Shown here piece after piece: positions 42,950 through 51,051 of a DNA stretch of 64,000 nucleotides. The stretch covers positions 1 to 64,000 of the forward strand of contig JAVBON010000010.1 in NCBI GenBank assembly GCA_031550525.1. The letters run 5' to 3'. The number at the start of each line of letters is the position of its first letter. Within the stretch, counting starts at the first letter, position 1. The translations under genes and the position numbers were made by a program. Below the pieces are notes generated by a model. It saw only the letters and a program-made list of their open reading frames with translations. It was not told the origin of the DNA and did no database searches. Origin of the DNA: WRHT01 sp031550525. GTDB taxonomy: Bacteria > Desulfobacterota > Desulfovibrionia > Desulfovibrionales > Desulfovibrionaceae.

Positions 42950-44565
42950 TGAGCTCGCATACCGGCTGGCAGCCCGGCGACGCGCATCTTGACCTGTGGT
43001 TGAGAAAGACCGCCATTTTTTCAACTGGTAACGCGTCTGAACGCGCGGCCCTTGCGCAATGGCCCTTGCGCCAGGTTATTCAATACCGCTCCGCCCTTGG
43101 GCTGGCCGATACTCTGGAGCATGCGGCCAAGCATAGCCTGCACTATGCGCAAACATTGGGCAAAAAACCAGGCAGCAATATTGTCGCCCCGCATGCGCGC
43201 AAGCTCAGAGAAGCCGCCGCCCAAGTGTTAGCTTTTTCTTCTTGCAAGGGCGCTTCCACAGCCAAAACTTCAGCGGCTTCCACTTGCGAGCCTGTTTTGA
43301 TGTTGAGCGACGCCATACGCAACGCCCTTGACTGCCTGCCCTTCACGCGGGCGGCGGAACTGGCCTCCGCGCCGGAAAGTTTTTTGGCCGTGGGGCATGA
43401 CGATGTGGCCGCTCTTATGTCCTTTGCCAGCAGCGGCAGCACCGGCCCCGGCAAAAGGGTGTTTTGCACGGAGCAGGATTTGGAAGGAACGGTCGCCTTT
43501 TTTGAGCACGGCATGCGTTATTTGCTGCGGCCCGACGGAACGGAAAAGGTAGCCCTGCTTATGTCTACACTTAACGAGGCCAGAGGCGGCAACCTTGGCC
43601 TGCTCTTCAGCCGCGCGCTGGAGCGTTTGGGCGTGCCTTGCCTGGTGGCGGGGTTTCCGGTTGATGAAGCCGATATGTTACGGAGTTTGTCCGCTTTCGC
43701 GCCAACCTGCATTGTAGGGCTGCCCCGGCATATTCTATCCATGTTCCGCCATTGCGCGGCTGAAAGCGGCGGCGTATGGCCTTCAACCCTGGCTTCCGGT
43801 TTGCGCACGGTATTGCTGAGTGGCGATTCCATAAGCCACACCCAGGTGAAAATAATTGAGCAAGAGCTGCAATGCCGCGTATTCCGCCACTACGGCATGG
43901 CCGAAACCGGACTGGGCACGGCTGTGGAGTGCGCGGCGCGTGACGGTTGCCACTGGCGCGAGCAGGATTTTTTGTTTGAAATCGTCACTGAAGACGGCAG
44001 GGCTTTGCTGCCGGGGCAGGACAGCGAAAAAACAACCCCTTGGGGCGAAATAGCCGTAACCACCCTCACAAGGCAGGGCACGCCTCTGTTACGCTACCTT
44101 ACCGGCGACATAGGGCGCGCGCATGCTGCCCCTTGCTCCTGCGGTTCCGCCCTATGGCGGTTGGAGGTACGGGAGCGTAAGGCCAACATGCCGCGCTTTG
44201 GCAATATAGGGCAGGGCATCTCCGCTGCCGATTTTGACGCCTGCCTGTACCCCTTGCCATGGGTAAAGGATTATGATGTAGCGCTGGGCGTGAGGCCGGG
44301 GGCCGATGCCCTTGCTCCGCCGGAGGCCCTTTTATGCGAAGTTTCGCTTAGCCGGCTTGCCCCGGATAATGCGCCGGATTTGCTGCGCGGCGCTCTCAGC
44401 GCTCTTGCGCGGCGTTTGAGCTATGCCTCCTGCGCTCTTTATGTGCGGCCCGCGCGAGAGGGGGGCCTGCCGCTATCTGGCGGCAAGCAGGCGGGCAGGT
44501 GCAGCCCCAAGAGAATTTTCCGTCACGTCTGCTTGCCTTTCGGGCCGGAGGCTGTCAGATTATAG
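42949..44565 (+). CDS. PaaK-like AMP-dependent CoA ligase of the mop cluster
   Basis: A 538-residue adenylate-forming enzyme. SFASSGSTGPGKRVF near 155-170 is the phosphate-binding loop, YGMAETGLG near 316 the adenine-binding motif, and LRYLTGDIGR the ribose-binding Asp region, all as in phenylacetate-CoA ligase (PaaK). It is expected to activate a carboxylate with ATP, with or without CoA transfer. Since Mop makes carboxylates from aldehydes, it may act on the Mop product. The start overlaps the trsS stop by one base. A 245-base gap follows with nothing recognised. Confidence 0.8.
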   Translation: MSSHTGWQPGDAHLDLWLRKTAIFSTGNASERAALAQWPLRQVIQYRSALGLADTLEHAAKHSLHYAQTLGKKPGSNIVAPHARKLREAAAQVLAFSSCKGASTAKTSAASTCEPVLMLSDAIRNALDCLPFTRAAELASAPESFLAVGHDDVAALMSFASSGSTGPGKRVFCTEQDLEGTVAFFEHGMRYLLRPDGTEKVALLMSTLNEARGGNLGLLFSRALERLGVPCLVAGFPVDEADMLRSLSAFAPTCIVGLPRHILSMFRHCAAESGGVWPSTLASGLRTVLLSGDSISHTQVKIIEQELQCRVFRHYGMAETGLGTAVECAARDGCHWREQDFLFEIVTEDGRALLPGQDSEKTTPWGEIAVTTLTRQGTPLLRYLTGDIGRAHAAPCSCGSALWRLEVRERKANMPRFGNIGQGISAADFDACLYPLPWVKDYDVALGVRPGADALAPPEALLCEVSLSRLAPDNAPDLLRGALSALARRLSYASCALYVRPAREGGLPLSGGKQAGRCSPKRIFRHVCLPFGPEAVRL

Positions 44566-44810
44566 GCGGCATTACCTTTTCAGAAGGCATTTCATAATTG
44601 CTTTTTTGAGTTATGCCAGCGTAATGGCTTAAGTTTACGTATGTTTGCATGCGCTGTGTTCCGGCTTGGGCGGTTTTCACTGCCGTGGCACGGAATATTA
44701 CGGTTATGAGGCAGTTTACAGCCTATGCCGCCTGAGAAAGGGCATTTTTATCAAGGCATGGGTATATTTAAATTAATCAGCCGAGTTGGCATCAGTTTTC
44801 ATAACAAGAC

Positions 44811-46286
44811 ATGAATTTTAACTCAGATATTTCAGTAATAATACTGGCTGCGGGGTATTCCACCCGCATGAGCGGCGACTTCAAGGCTTTAAAGCAACTG
44901 GCCGGGCAGAGCTTTCTGGAGCGTGTGGCCGGGGCCTTCAAGGCAAGCGGTCTTGGCCGCATACTGGTGGTTACCGGCTACAACGCCGAGGCCACGGCGG
45001 CGGAAGCCGAGCGCTTGGGGGCATTGCCCGTATTTAACCCCGATTTTTCTTCAGGCATGTTCGGTTCAGTAAAGGCCGGCCTGCAAGGCGTTTTGCGGCT
45101 TTACCCGGAGAGCCGCGCCGTGTTGCTTACTCCCGTGGATGCGGCCCTGCTGCTGCCGCGCACCATAAAAGCCATGCTGGATTTGTACGCCATGCAGGCC
45201 GGAGAGGGCAGGCCGGAGCGTATAATAATACCTTCCTTTATGGGTTTGCCAGGTCACCCTGTGCTGCTGCCCGCTGAACATTTCAAGCCCATATTGGCTA
45301 TGCCGGAAGATGCAGGCGCCGTGCGGCCAAAAGGGCTGCGCGGCTACTATCACTCCATAATGCCGGACTTGAGGCTGGTGACGCAAGGCGCGCCGTACGG
45401 CACAATGCCTGACGAGTACCTGAATTTTTTGCACCCTGGCGCGGATGAGCCATTGCCAGGCTCTCCAAAGGGCAGGGGGGCGGGGCAAGCCGCGCCTGAG
45501 GCGCTGGCCTCTGTTTCCGGCAGTCCTGTTATAACGGCCCCATTGCCCGATGCCGGCATTTTATCCGACCTGGATACGCCGGAGGACGCCAAAACCGCCG
45601 AGGCTTTTCTCGTTAAAACGGAAAACCGCTCTTTGCCGTCGCTTGGGGAGGCCTGGCAATTGCTGGAGCTTGCCCGTCTGGCTGAAAACAAGGTGCGCCA
45701 CAGTATTCTGGTGGCCAGAGGAGCATTGCGTCTGGGCATAAAGTTGATGGAAAACGACATGCTGCAAAACCCGCAGTTGTTGGTAACCGCCGGTTTGCTG
45801 CACGACCTTTTGCGCATGGAGGGCGAGCATGCCGTGGCCGCAGCCAGATATATTGAGAGCATGGGCTGGCCTAAAACGGCTTTTGTAGTGGGCTGCCACA
45901 CGCGGCTTCCCGCCGCCTATTTTGAGCGCATAGGCATAGAGAATCGCGACCGCAAGTTCAAGAGCGTGGAAATACCTGAAGCTGCAAAAAGAGACCCGAA
46001 ACTTGCCGATGAATTGTTTTACAGCGCCGTTTGCGTATATATGGCCGACAAATATGCCATGAAAGATAAAATAGCCAGTATAGGCGAGCGCTTTAGCGAG
46101 ATAAGGCAATGGTTTGAGCATAACCAGGGCGCAATTGAAGGCATAGAAGAACGGGAAAAAATAGTGGGGCGTATGGAAAAATGGTTCTCCGGCCTGTGCG
46201 GCTGTACTCCGGTAAAGACCATGGCCACGCCTTGCGCCCACCCCTTTGAGGCGTTTTTGGATCAGGTAGAGGCCTTGCACCCCTGA
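44811..46286 (+). CDS. MocA-like NTP transferase fused to an HD domain
   Basis: A 491-residue protein. Residues 1-260 form a MobA/MocA-type nucleotidyltransferase (IILAAGYSTRMSGDFKAL with the GxxxR-type loop; LLTPVDAALLLP as the Asp-containing metal site). Residues about 290-440 form an HD hydrolase domain (VRHSILVARGALRLG, LLHDLLRMEGEH). MocA links CTP to molybdopterin to make the cytosine dinucleotide needed by Mop-type enzymes, so cofactor maturation is likely. The HD domain may act on a phosphate of the cofactor or a nucleotide. It ends at a strong shared terminator. Confidence 0.82.
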   Translation: MNFNSDISVIILAAGYSTRMSGDFKALKQLAGQSFLERVAGAFKASGLGRILVVTGYNAEATAAEAERLGALPVFNPDFSSGMFGSVKAGLQGVLRLYPESRAVLLTPVDAALLLPRTIKAMLDLYAMQAGEGRPERIIIPSFMGLPGHPVLLPAEHFKPILAMPEDAGAVRPKGLRGYYHSIMPDLRLVTQGAPYGTMPDEYLNFLHPGADEPLPGSPKGRGAGQAAPEALASVSGSPVITAPLPDAGILSDLDTPEDAKTAEAFLVKTENRSLPSLGEAWQLLELARLAENKVRHSILVARGALRLGIKLMENDMLQNPQLLVTAGLLHDLLRMEGEHAVAAARYIESMGWPKTAFVVGCHTRLPAAYFERIGIENRDRKFKSVEIPEAAKRDPKLADELFYSAVCVYMADKYAMKDKIASIGERFSEIRQWFEHNQGAIEGIEEREKIVGRMEKWFSGLCGCTPVKTMATPCAHPFEAFLDQVEALHP

Positions 46287-46351
46287 TAAAAGCCACGTTG
46301 CTCACGCAACTCTTGCGAAACCAGCAAGCATCGGTAATTTTAGAGTCACCC

Positions 46352-46396
46352 GTAAATGTTCTGCCCCTGTCTACTTGACAGGGGCAGAACATTTAC
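46352..46396. terminator. Bidirectional terminator closing the mop cluster
   Basis: Twenty-base perfect arms (46352-46371 and 46377-46396) with a TACTT loop between convergent transcription units. Confidence 0.9.
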
Positions 46397-46489
46397 AGGT
46401 GGTTATGATTTTTCGAGCTTTACACTCAAGTTAAGGCAATTGTACGCTAAAAATGCCCTGTAGTTTTTTGGTTAAGCCGCACGGACAGT

Positions 46490-47269
46490 CTAGACTGTGA
46501 TGTCCAGCTTGGTTACGCCTGCTCCCGGCAGGGGCGCGGCTGGCCGCGCCACCTGTGCCGTAGTGGCGGCCTGCGCGGCGGCATTGGCCTGCTGCCGGGC
46601 AATATCTGGTTCCGGGCTTTGAGATGCGCCGTTTTGTTCCGGCAAGACGCTTTCCGGCAGGTCCGCGCCTGGCACGGCTATGGGGTTGCCTGCCGCATCG
46701 CTGGGGGCCATGGCCTCCGCAGTTTTTTCTTCCATGTCGTCGCGGCTTTTCTTTAGGTGCTCTTTGGCGCGCTCGCTAACTTCTTCTTCCACCACATCCG
46801 CTACTCTGCGTCTGGAGCTTAGGCCCTTGGCGTACATTACCCCAGCGCCTATGGCTCCGCCAGCGCCTGGGCTTCTGGCCGTGCGCGCGGCAATTTCATA
46901 GCTCATTTCACTGGTCATTGCGCCTACCAGCGAGCCTAGCTTGTTGGCAAAGCTCTTGTCGGACTGCTTGTCTGACAGTGTCGTTTTTATGTACTTGGAT
47001 TGCTCGTGATCGTTGCGTACAAAATTGCCCTGCATGGAGTTGCCTGAAGGGGTTCGGGCATATGCGGGGCTATTTTGCGCGGCTTGGGCCGCCACGGCCG
47101 CAATTGACTTGCGGGCGTCTTCATTTGTTTGGGCATCTGGCTGCAAGATGGAGCCAGGCGATTGCCCGGCTGCTCCCGTGGCTTTCTGCAGACTGAGCTT
47201 GCGCGTTTCTTCAGGCTCGGTGTAGTCAATCTGCTTCAAGTTTTGCAAGTTAAGGGATGTAACGCTCAT
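46490..47269 (-). CDS. Hypothetical disordered protein
   Basis: A 259-residue hydrophilic protein. GGAG precedes the ATG. It is rich in Ala, Gln, Ser and charged residues, with predicted disorder at both ends. A glycine-rich short hydrophobic helix (GAGGAIGAGVMYAKG) lies near residue 135, followed by SRRRVADVVEEEV and a charged coiled segment. No signal peptide or known domain is seen. The style resembles small surface- or appendage-associated proteins of Desulfovibrio, but no function can be assigned. Confidence 0.65.
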   Translation of the reverse strand: MSVTSLNLQNLKQIDYTEPEETRKLSLQKATGAAGQSPGSILQPDAQTNEDARKSIAAVAAQAAQNSPAYARTPSGNSMQGNFVRNDHEQSKYIKTTLSDKQSDKSFANKLGSLVGAMTSEMSYEIAARTARSPGAGGAIGAGVMYAKGLSSRRRVADVVEEEVSERAKEHLKKSRDDMEEKTAEAMAPSDAAGNPIAVPGADLPESVLPEQNGASQSPEPDIARQQANAAAQAATTAQVARPAAPLPGAGVTKLDITV

Positions 47270-47362
47270 GAAATGCTCCGATGTTAAAAAAACAGGTCAA
47301 TCTATTTATCGGGCATGAAGCGGATTTACTTTAGTATTTTTTAGTCTCTGGAAATAAAAAAA

Positions 47363-47390
47363 CGGAATGGCGTATTTTTGCGCCATTCCG
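47363..47390 (-). terminator. Terminator displaced from the gene it served
   Basis: CGGAATGGCG and CGCCATTCCG pair, and on the minus strand a run of seven T follows. The only minus-strand gene upstream is at 47639-48436, about 250 bases away across MITE-like repeats. The repeats probably inserted between that gene and this terminator. Confidence 0.7.
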
Positions 47391-47399
47391 GATTATTGC

Positions 47400-47552
47400 T
47401 AGGTGCTGTTTCTAAAAAGCGTCTTTTGCCCCTTGGACTGCGTCAAGCACCGATTTTTGTCCAGGGATGTACCATCAGAGTACTATCCCTGGACAAAAAT
47501 CGGTGCTTTCCTTGCCAGGGAACAAAATCCGTCTTTTTAGAAACAGCACCTA
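47400..47552. repeat. MITE-like element, family A, copy 2 (complete)
   Basis: Perfect 20-base terminal inverted repeats, TAGGTGCTGTTTCTAAAAAG (47400-47419) and its complement (47533-47552). Inside is a 23-base perfect inverted pair (47446-47468 and 47485-47507). It is 153 bases long with no gene. The TA at both outer ends suggests a TA target duplication as in IS630/mariner-type elements. A diverged copy lies at 33188-33335. Confidence 0.85.
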
Positions 47553-47595
47553 AACCAGCGTATTATTCAAATTATGACCGTAATAAAAAGTTTTC

Positions 47596-47641
47596 TGACA
47601 CAGTCCAGATGGCAAAAGACGTTTTTTAGAAACAGCCCCTA
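47596..47641. repeat. MITE-like family A, terminal fragment
   Basis: A diverged right end of the same element (GGCAAAAGACGTTTTTTAG region), 43 bases from the complete copy. Its final CTA forms the TAG stop codon of the gene at 47639-48436. Confidence 0.7.
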
Positions 47642-48436
47642 GGGCAGTACCCGTATAAAACGGCTTGGCGACAGCAGAACAAGCTTGTCGGAAGCACTCA
47701 TAAAGTAGCCATGCGCTTCAATTTTTGCGGGGAACTTTATGTCTTTGATAAAAGGCAACTCATTCTCCGGCAACTGGCAGGATACTGTTTTTTTAGCGCC
47801 TTTATCGTCCACTTCAAAATCAAGGGAATAGGACTTGGCGGATGCATCTTGGTTAAAGTTAGCCGTGCCGCTTATAATTATTGGCGCTGACGCATACTTG
47901 CCTTTGGTTCCGGCGGGGGTGGCCGCGACTTCGGCCCAGAATTGATCCGCCGTGAAACTTAAAGTTTTGGCCTTGCGTTTTTCAAGCTCGTTATAGGCCT
48001 GCTGAAACTCCACAGGCTTGAGCCCTCTGGATTTGTATATATCAATGCCGCGTTTGGCTGCGGCCTGCGCGGCTTCGATATTGTCACGCTTGGTGTTGAG
48101 AGTGATCAGCATTTCACAGGCGGCCACCGGGTCATCGTAGGTTGTGTCGGCCAATGCCGCTATTTTATAGGCCTCGTGGTAGTTTTCCATTTTTACCAGG
48201 GCCATGTACTTATAGCGGTACACGTTATATTCCGTCTCCTTGCGCAGCTCGGGCGGGGCGTTACGGCTCAGGGCCAAGGCCTCGTCGCACACCGCGTTGA
48301 ATTCGGCTGCCGGTAGCGTGCCTTGCAAAAAGCCTTGGCATTTTGCTTCAAACTCCATGCCTGTCAGCGCCATGGCGGCAGACGGCAAAGACAAGACAAG
48401 GATCAGAAAAAGAAATATCGCAACGTGCTTGCGCAT
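47639..48436 (-). CDS. Secreted protein with possible OB-fold C-terminus
   Basis: A 265-residue protein. The start at 48436 has GGAG; the longer frame from 48541 is rejected. The signal peptide ends AAMAL. Residues about 30-150 are helical and TPR-like (YNVYRYKYMALVKMENYHEAYKIA). The C-terminal 100 residues (PIIISGTANFNQ, VSCQLPENELPF, KIEAHGYFM) look like a small beta-barrel of the OB type. No family is recognised with certainty. Its stop codon lies within a MITE-like fragment. Confidence 0.65.
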   Translation of the reverse strand: MRKHVAIFLFLILVLSLPSAAMALTGMEFEAKCQGFLQGTLPAAEFNAVCDEALALSRNAPPELRKETEYNVYRYKYMALVKMENYHEAYKIAALADTTYDDPVAACEMLITLNTKRDNIEAAQAAAKRGIDIYKSRGLKPVEFQQAYNELEKRKAKTLSFTADQFWAEVAATPAGTKGKYASAPIIISGTANFNQDASAKSYSLDFEVDDKGAKKTVSCQLPENELPFIKDIKFPAKIEAHGYFMSASDKLVLLSPSRFIRVLP

Positions 48437-48629
48437 ATGAAACGCTCCTGTGTTAGAACAAGCTATACGGCTGGCGCGGTTTTGCGCACCGGCCCGATTA
48501 TGGAAGAGATGCCTTTCAGTCATATGGCTGTAATGGCTCAAGCACTTTAAATACTGCTAAAATAAAACTACTGCAAGCTGCGTTGCCCATACCGCGCAAT
48601 GCAAATACCGTGGCCCTGCCTAATGAAGT

Positions 48630-48667
48630 AAAGCGGAAAACCGCGCTTTCAAAGGGTTTTCCGCTTT
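48630..48667 (-). terminator. Terminator of the inverse-autotransporter-like gene
   Basis: Thirteen-base perfect arms (48630-48642 and 48655-48667) about 40 bases after the stop at 48709. Confidence 0.8.
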
Positions 48668-48708
48668 GCTCTCTATTTTTGCCCAGGCCGTATGAACGAC
48701 CGGTAGTT

Positions 48709-49638
48709 TTAGTTCATGCCGTTACGCAAAACCGGGGTAGTGTAGCGGTCTTTCCATAGGTTGCCGGTTTTTGGCGTGTAATCCACGCTAAAGGGGTTGC
48801 GGCCCTGTTGCAGGGCGTTCATGCTGAAGGGCAGTTTGAAGCTTAACTGGGCCAACCATTTTTCACCGTTAAGGCGTTTGTTGCTGAAGTAAGATACACC
48901 GAAATTAATGGCGGGCAAGGGGCTCCATTCAAAGCGGGCCTTTACGCCTTTTATCTCGTTAACATGCCTGGCGTCATAATAGTAGCCGCCGCCAAACACT
49001 TTCATTTCGCCAAGCTGGTCTATAATGGGCAGGCGGAAGCCGGCTTCCATATCAAAACCCGGCATAAGGGTTTCATGATCCGACTTTGAACCGGAGTAAA
49101 CTGCGGTTCCGAAAAAGTGGCAATCCTTGGCGTGTTTGCCCAGGTCTTTTTGATCCGTAAGCTTTATGTAGCCGTTAAAGCGCAAGTCAATCCAGTCGGA
49201 TAACAGCTCCATGCCGCCGCCGGTTTTGGTGAGAAAGTTGTTGTAGGGCGAATATTGCGTGTCCAAATACCAGTTGCCGCCAAAGATTATGCCCTTGCTG
49301 AACAGGCCGCCTAAACCGCCCGGCATGCTTTTAAACTGCTCGCCCGGCAGGTACAGGCGGTTGCCAAGCCCTATGCTGGCGCGTTCTTCATGCCTGCTGC
49401 CGCCGCTTAGCTGTGTGCTGAAACCTACCACCGGGTTGACAAAAAAAGCCGCATTTTGCGGCGCTTCATACAGCGGCATTATAAAACTGGCATTGGTATG
49501 CAAAATTTTGTTGGAAAAATACCCGCTAAAGTTGGCCGTGCCCTCTGAGAAATCGGCGGAAAAAGCCTGTGGCGGGGCAAGCAGGGCCAGGCAAAGCAAT
49601 AAAACTGACGCTTTAAAGCGTTCAAACATGTTTTTCAT
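48709..49638 (-). CDS. Inverse-autotransporter-type beta-barrel without passenger
   Basis: A 309-residue outer-membrane protein. GGAG precedes the start at 49638. The signal peptide ends QAFSA. The rest matches the beta-barrel of inverse autotransporters (intimin/invasin type): GFSTQLSGGSRHEERASIGLGNR, GIIFGGNWYLDTQ, GGGMELLSDWIDLRFNGY, ending GNLWKDRYTTPVLR, the place where a passenger normally begins. Here translation stops eight residues or fewer later, so no Ig-like passenger exists. It may be a stand-alone barrel or a natural truncation. Confidence 0.75.
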   Translation of the reverse strand: MKNMFERFKASVLLLCLALLAPPQAFSADFSEGTANFSGYFSNKILHTNASFIMPLYEAPQNAAFFVNPVVGFSTQLSGGSRHEERASIGLGNRLYLPGEQFKSMPGGLGGLFSKGIIFGGNWYLDTQYSPYNNFLTKTGGGMELLSDWIDLRFNGYIKLTDQKDLGKHAKDCHFFGTAVYSGSKSDHETLMPGFDMEAGFRLPIIDQLGEMKVFGGGYYYDARHVNEIKGVKARFEWSPLPAINFGVSYFSNKRLNGEKWLAQLSFKLPFSMNALQQGRNPFSVDYTPKTGNLWKDRYTTPVLRNGMN

Positions 49639-49884
49639 AACAGCTCCATAAAGCTCATGGCCGCCTGACGGCCGCATGCGGTTTACTCAAATAGTTTTTC
49701 ACATGGAAAAATTTATTACAACTTCTAGCAATTTTCTAGACAATTAGCACAGGTACGCCCCTTGTGTCCACATAGATTATTGATTGTTGTTGCGCGGCAT
49801 AATAACGCATGGTTTTACTTGCGTGAAAAAACCTTTGTACATATACTTTCAAGCTATATACCGCCCCACCAACTGCGAGTTACT

Positions 49885-51051
49885 ATGTCCAAGAAAATCT
49901 TTTTTTCCGCATATATATTAATTTGCTTTTTCCTGTGTGCCTGCTCCGATGATGCAAGCAGCCCCCAGCAGCGGCGCGATCACGCCGTGCCGGTAAGGGT
50001 GGCTGAGGTGCTGTCGGATGATGTGGATCAAATCCTTAACGTCATAGGCCATGTGGAGGCCTCCGCCACTGTAAAGGTTACGGCGCAGGTTGGTGGACAA
50101 CTGCTTGAGGCAAAAGTGCGCCCAGGGCACCAGGTAAAGGCCGGAGCCCTGCTTTTTAGAATAGACCCGCGCAGTTTTCAGGCCAGCCTTAATCAGGCCG
50201 ATGCGGCCCTTGCCAGCAACAGCGCCCAGTTGCGGCGCGCGCGGCAGGATTTGGCGCGTTATAAAAAGTTGGCCTCGCAAGATTTTTTAAGCCAGCAGCA
50301 ATACGAGCAGAGCCTGACGGAAGTTGAGACCATTGAAGCCAGCATAGAGCAGAATTCCGCCGTGCGGGCCAATGCCCTGCTTAACCTTGAGCATGCCGAC
50401 ATAAAAGCGCCCATAGCCGGGCGGGTTGGCGAGGTGCTGGTAGACCCAGGCAACAATATAAAAGCCAATGACGCCACTTTGCTTGTGATTAACACCATAA
50501 GCCCGGCCGATGTAAAGTTTTCTGTGCCGGAGCGTTTTTTGCCCGAGCTTAACCGGCGCTTTCGCGCTGGCAAGGTAGAGGTGCGCGTGCTGCCGGAAGG
50601 CGACAGCGGACCACCCGTGGCTGGAGCTCTTACCGTAATAGATAACGAGGTGGACAGAACCACCGGCACCATTTCGATGCGAGCGCGTTTCGCCAATACG
50701 GACGAGCGCCTGTGGCCAGGTCAATTCACACGGGTAAGCATAGTTATGGAAGCGGTTAAAAATGCCCTGGTCATTCCAGACACCGCGATAATGGAAGGAA
50801 CTAACGGGCGTTATGTATACGTGCTGCAGGAGGACGGCACGGTGAAAAACCGTGACGTTGCAGCCGAAGATTTGCCGGACGGCAGGGTGCTGGTCACTTC
50901 CGGCCTTGCCCTGGGCGAGCGTGTGGTTGTGGACGGCCAGCTAAACCTCATGCCGGGCGTAAAGGTGGAGGTAATAAAACCTTCCGGCGGGCAGGGGCCT
51001 GGCCCGGGGTCTGAACCGGCCGGGGCGCGCGGAGCAGGTACAGGCGCATGA
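49885..51051 (+). CDS. RND efflux periplasmic adaptor (MexA/AcrA type), lipoprotein
   Basis: A 388-residue adaptor. The start at 49885 gives a lipoprotein signal with lipobox LCAC. Barrel-sandwich halves flank a helical hairpin: GQLLEAKVRPGHQVKAGALLF and ADIKAPIAGRVGEVLVDPG. VIPDTAIMEG and ALGERVVVDGQLNLMPGVKV are typical of the C-terminal beta domains. The last about 25 residues are Gly/Pro-rich. It links the inner-membrane pump to an outer-membrane channel encoded elsewhere. The stop overlaps the pump start (ATGA). Confidence 0.93.
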   Translation: MSKKIFFSAYILICFFLCACSDDASSPQQRRDHAVPVRVAEVLSDDVDQILNVIGHVEASATVKVTAQVGGQLLEAKVRPGHQVKAGALLFRIDPRSFQASLNQADAALASNSAQLRRARQDLARYKKLASQDFLSQQQYEQSLTEVETIEASIEQNSAVRANALLNLEHADIKAPIAGRVGEVLVDPGNNIKANDATLLVINTISPADVKFSVPERFLPELNRRFRAGKVEVRVLPEGDSGPPVAGALTVIDNEVDRTTGTISMRARFANTDERLWPGQFTRVSIVMEAVKNALVIPDTAIMEGTNGRYVYVLQEDGTVKNRDVAAEDLPDGRVLVTSGLALGERVVVDGQLNLMPGVKVEVIKPSGGQGPGPGSEPAGARGAGTGA

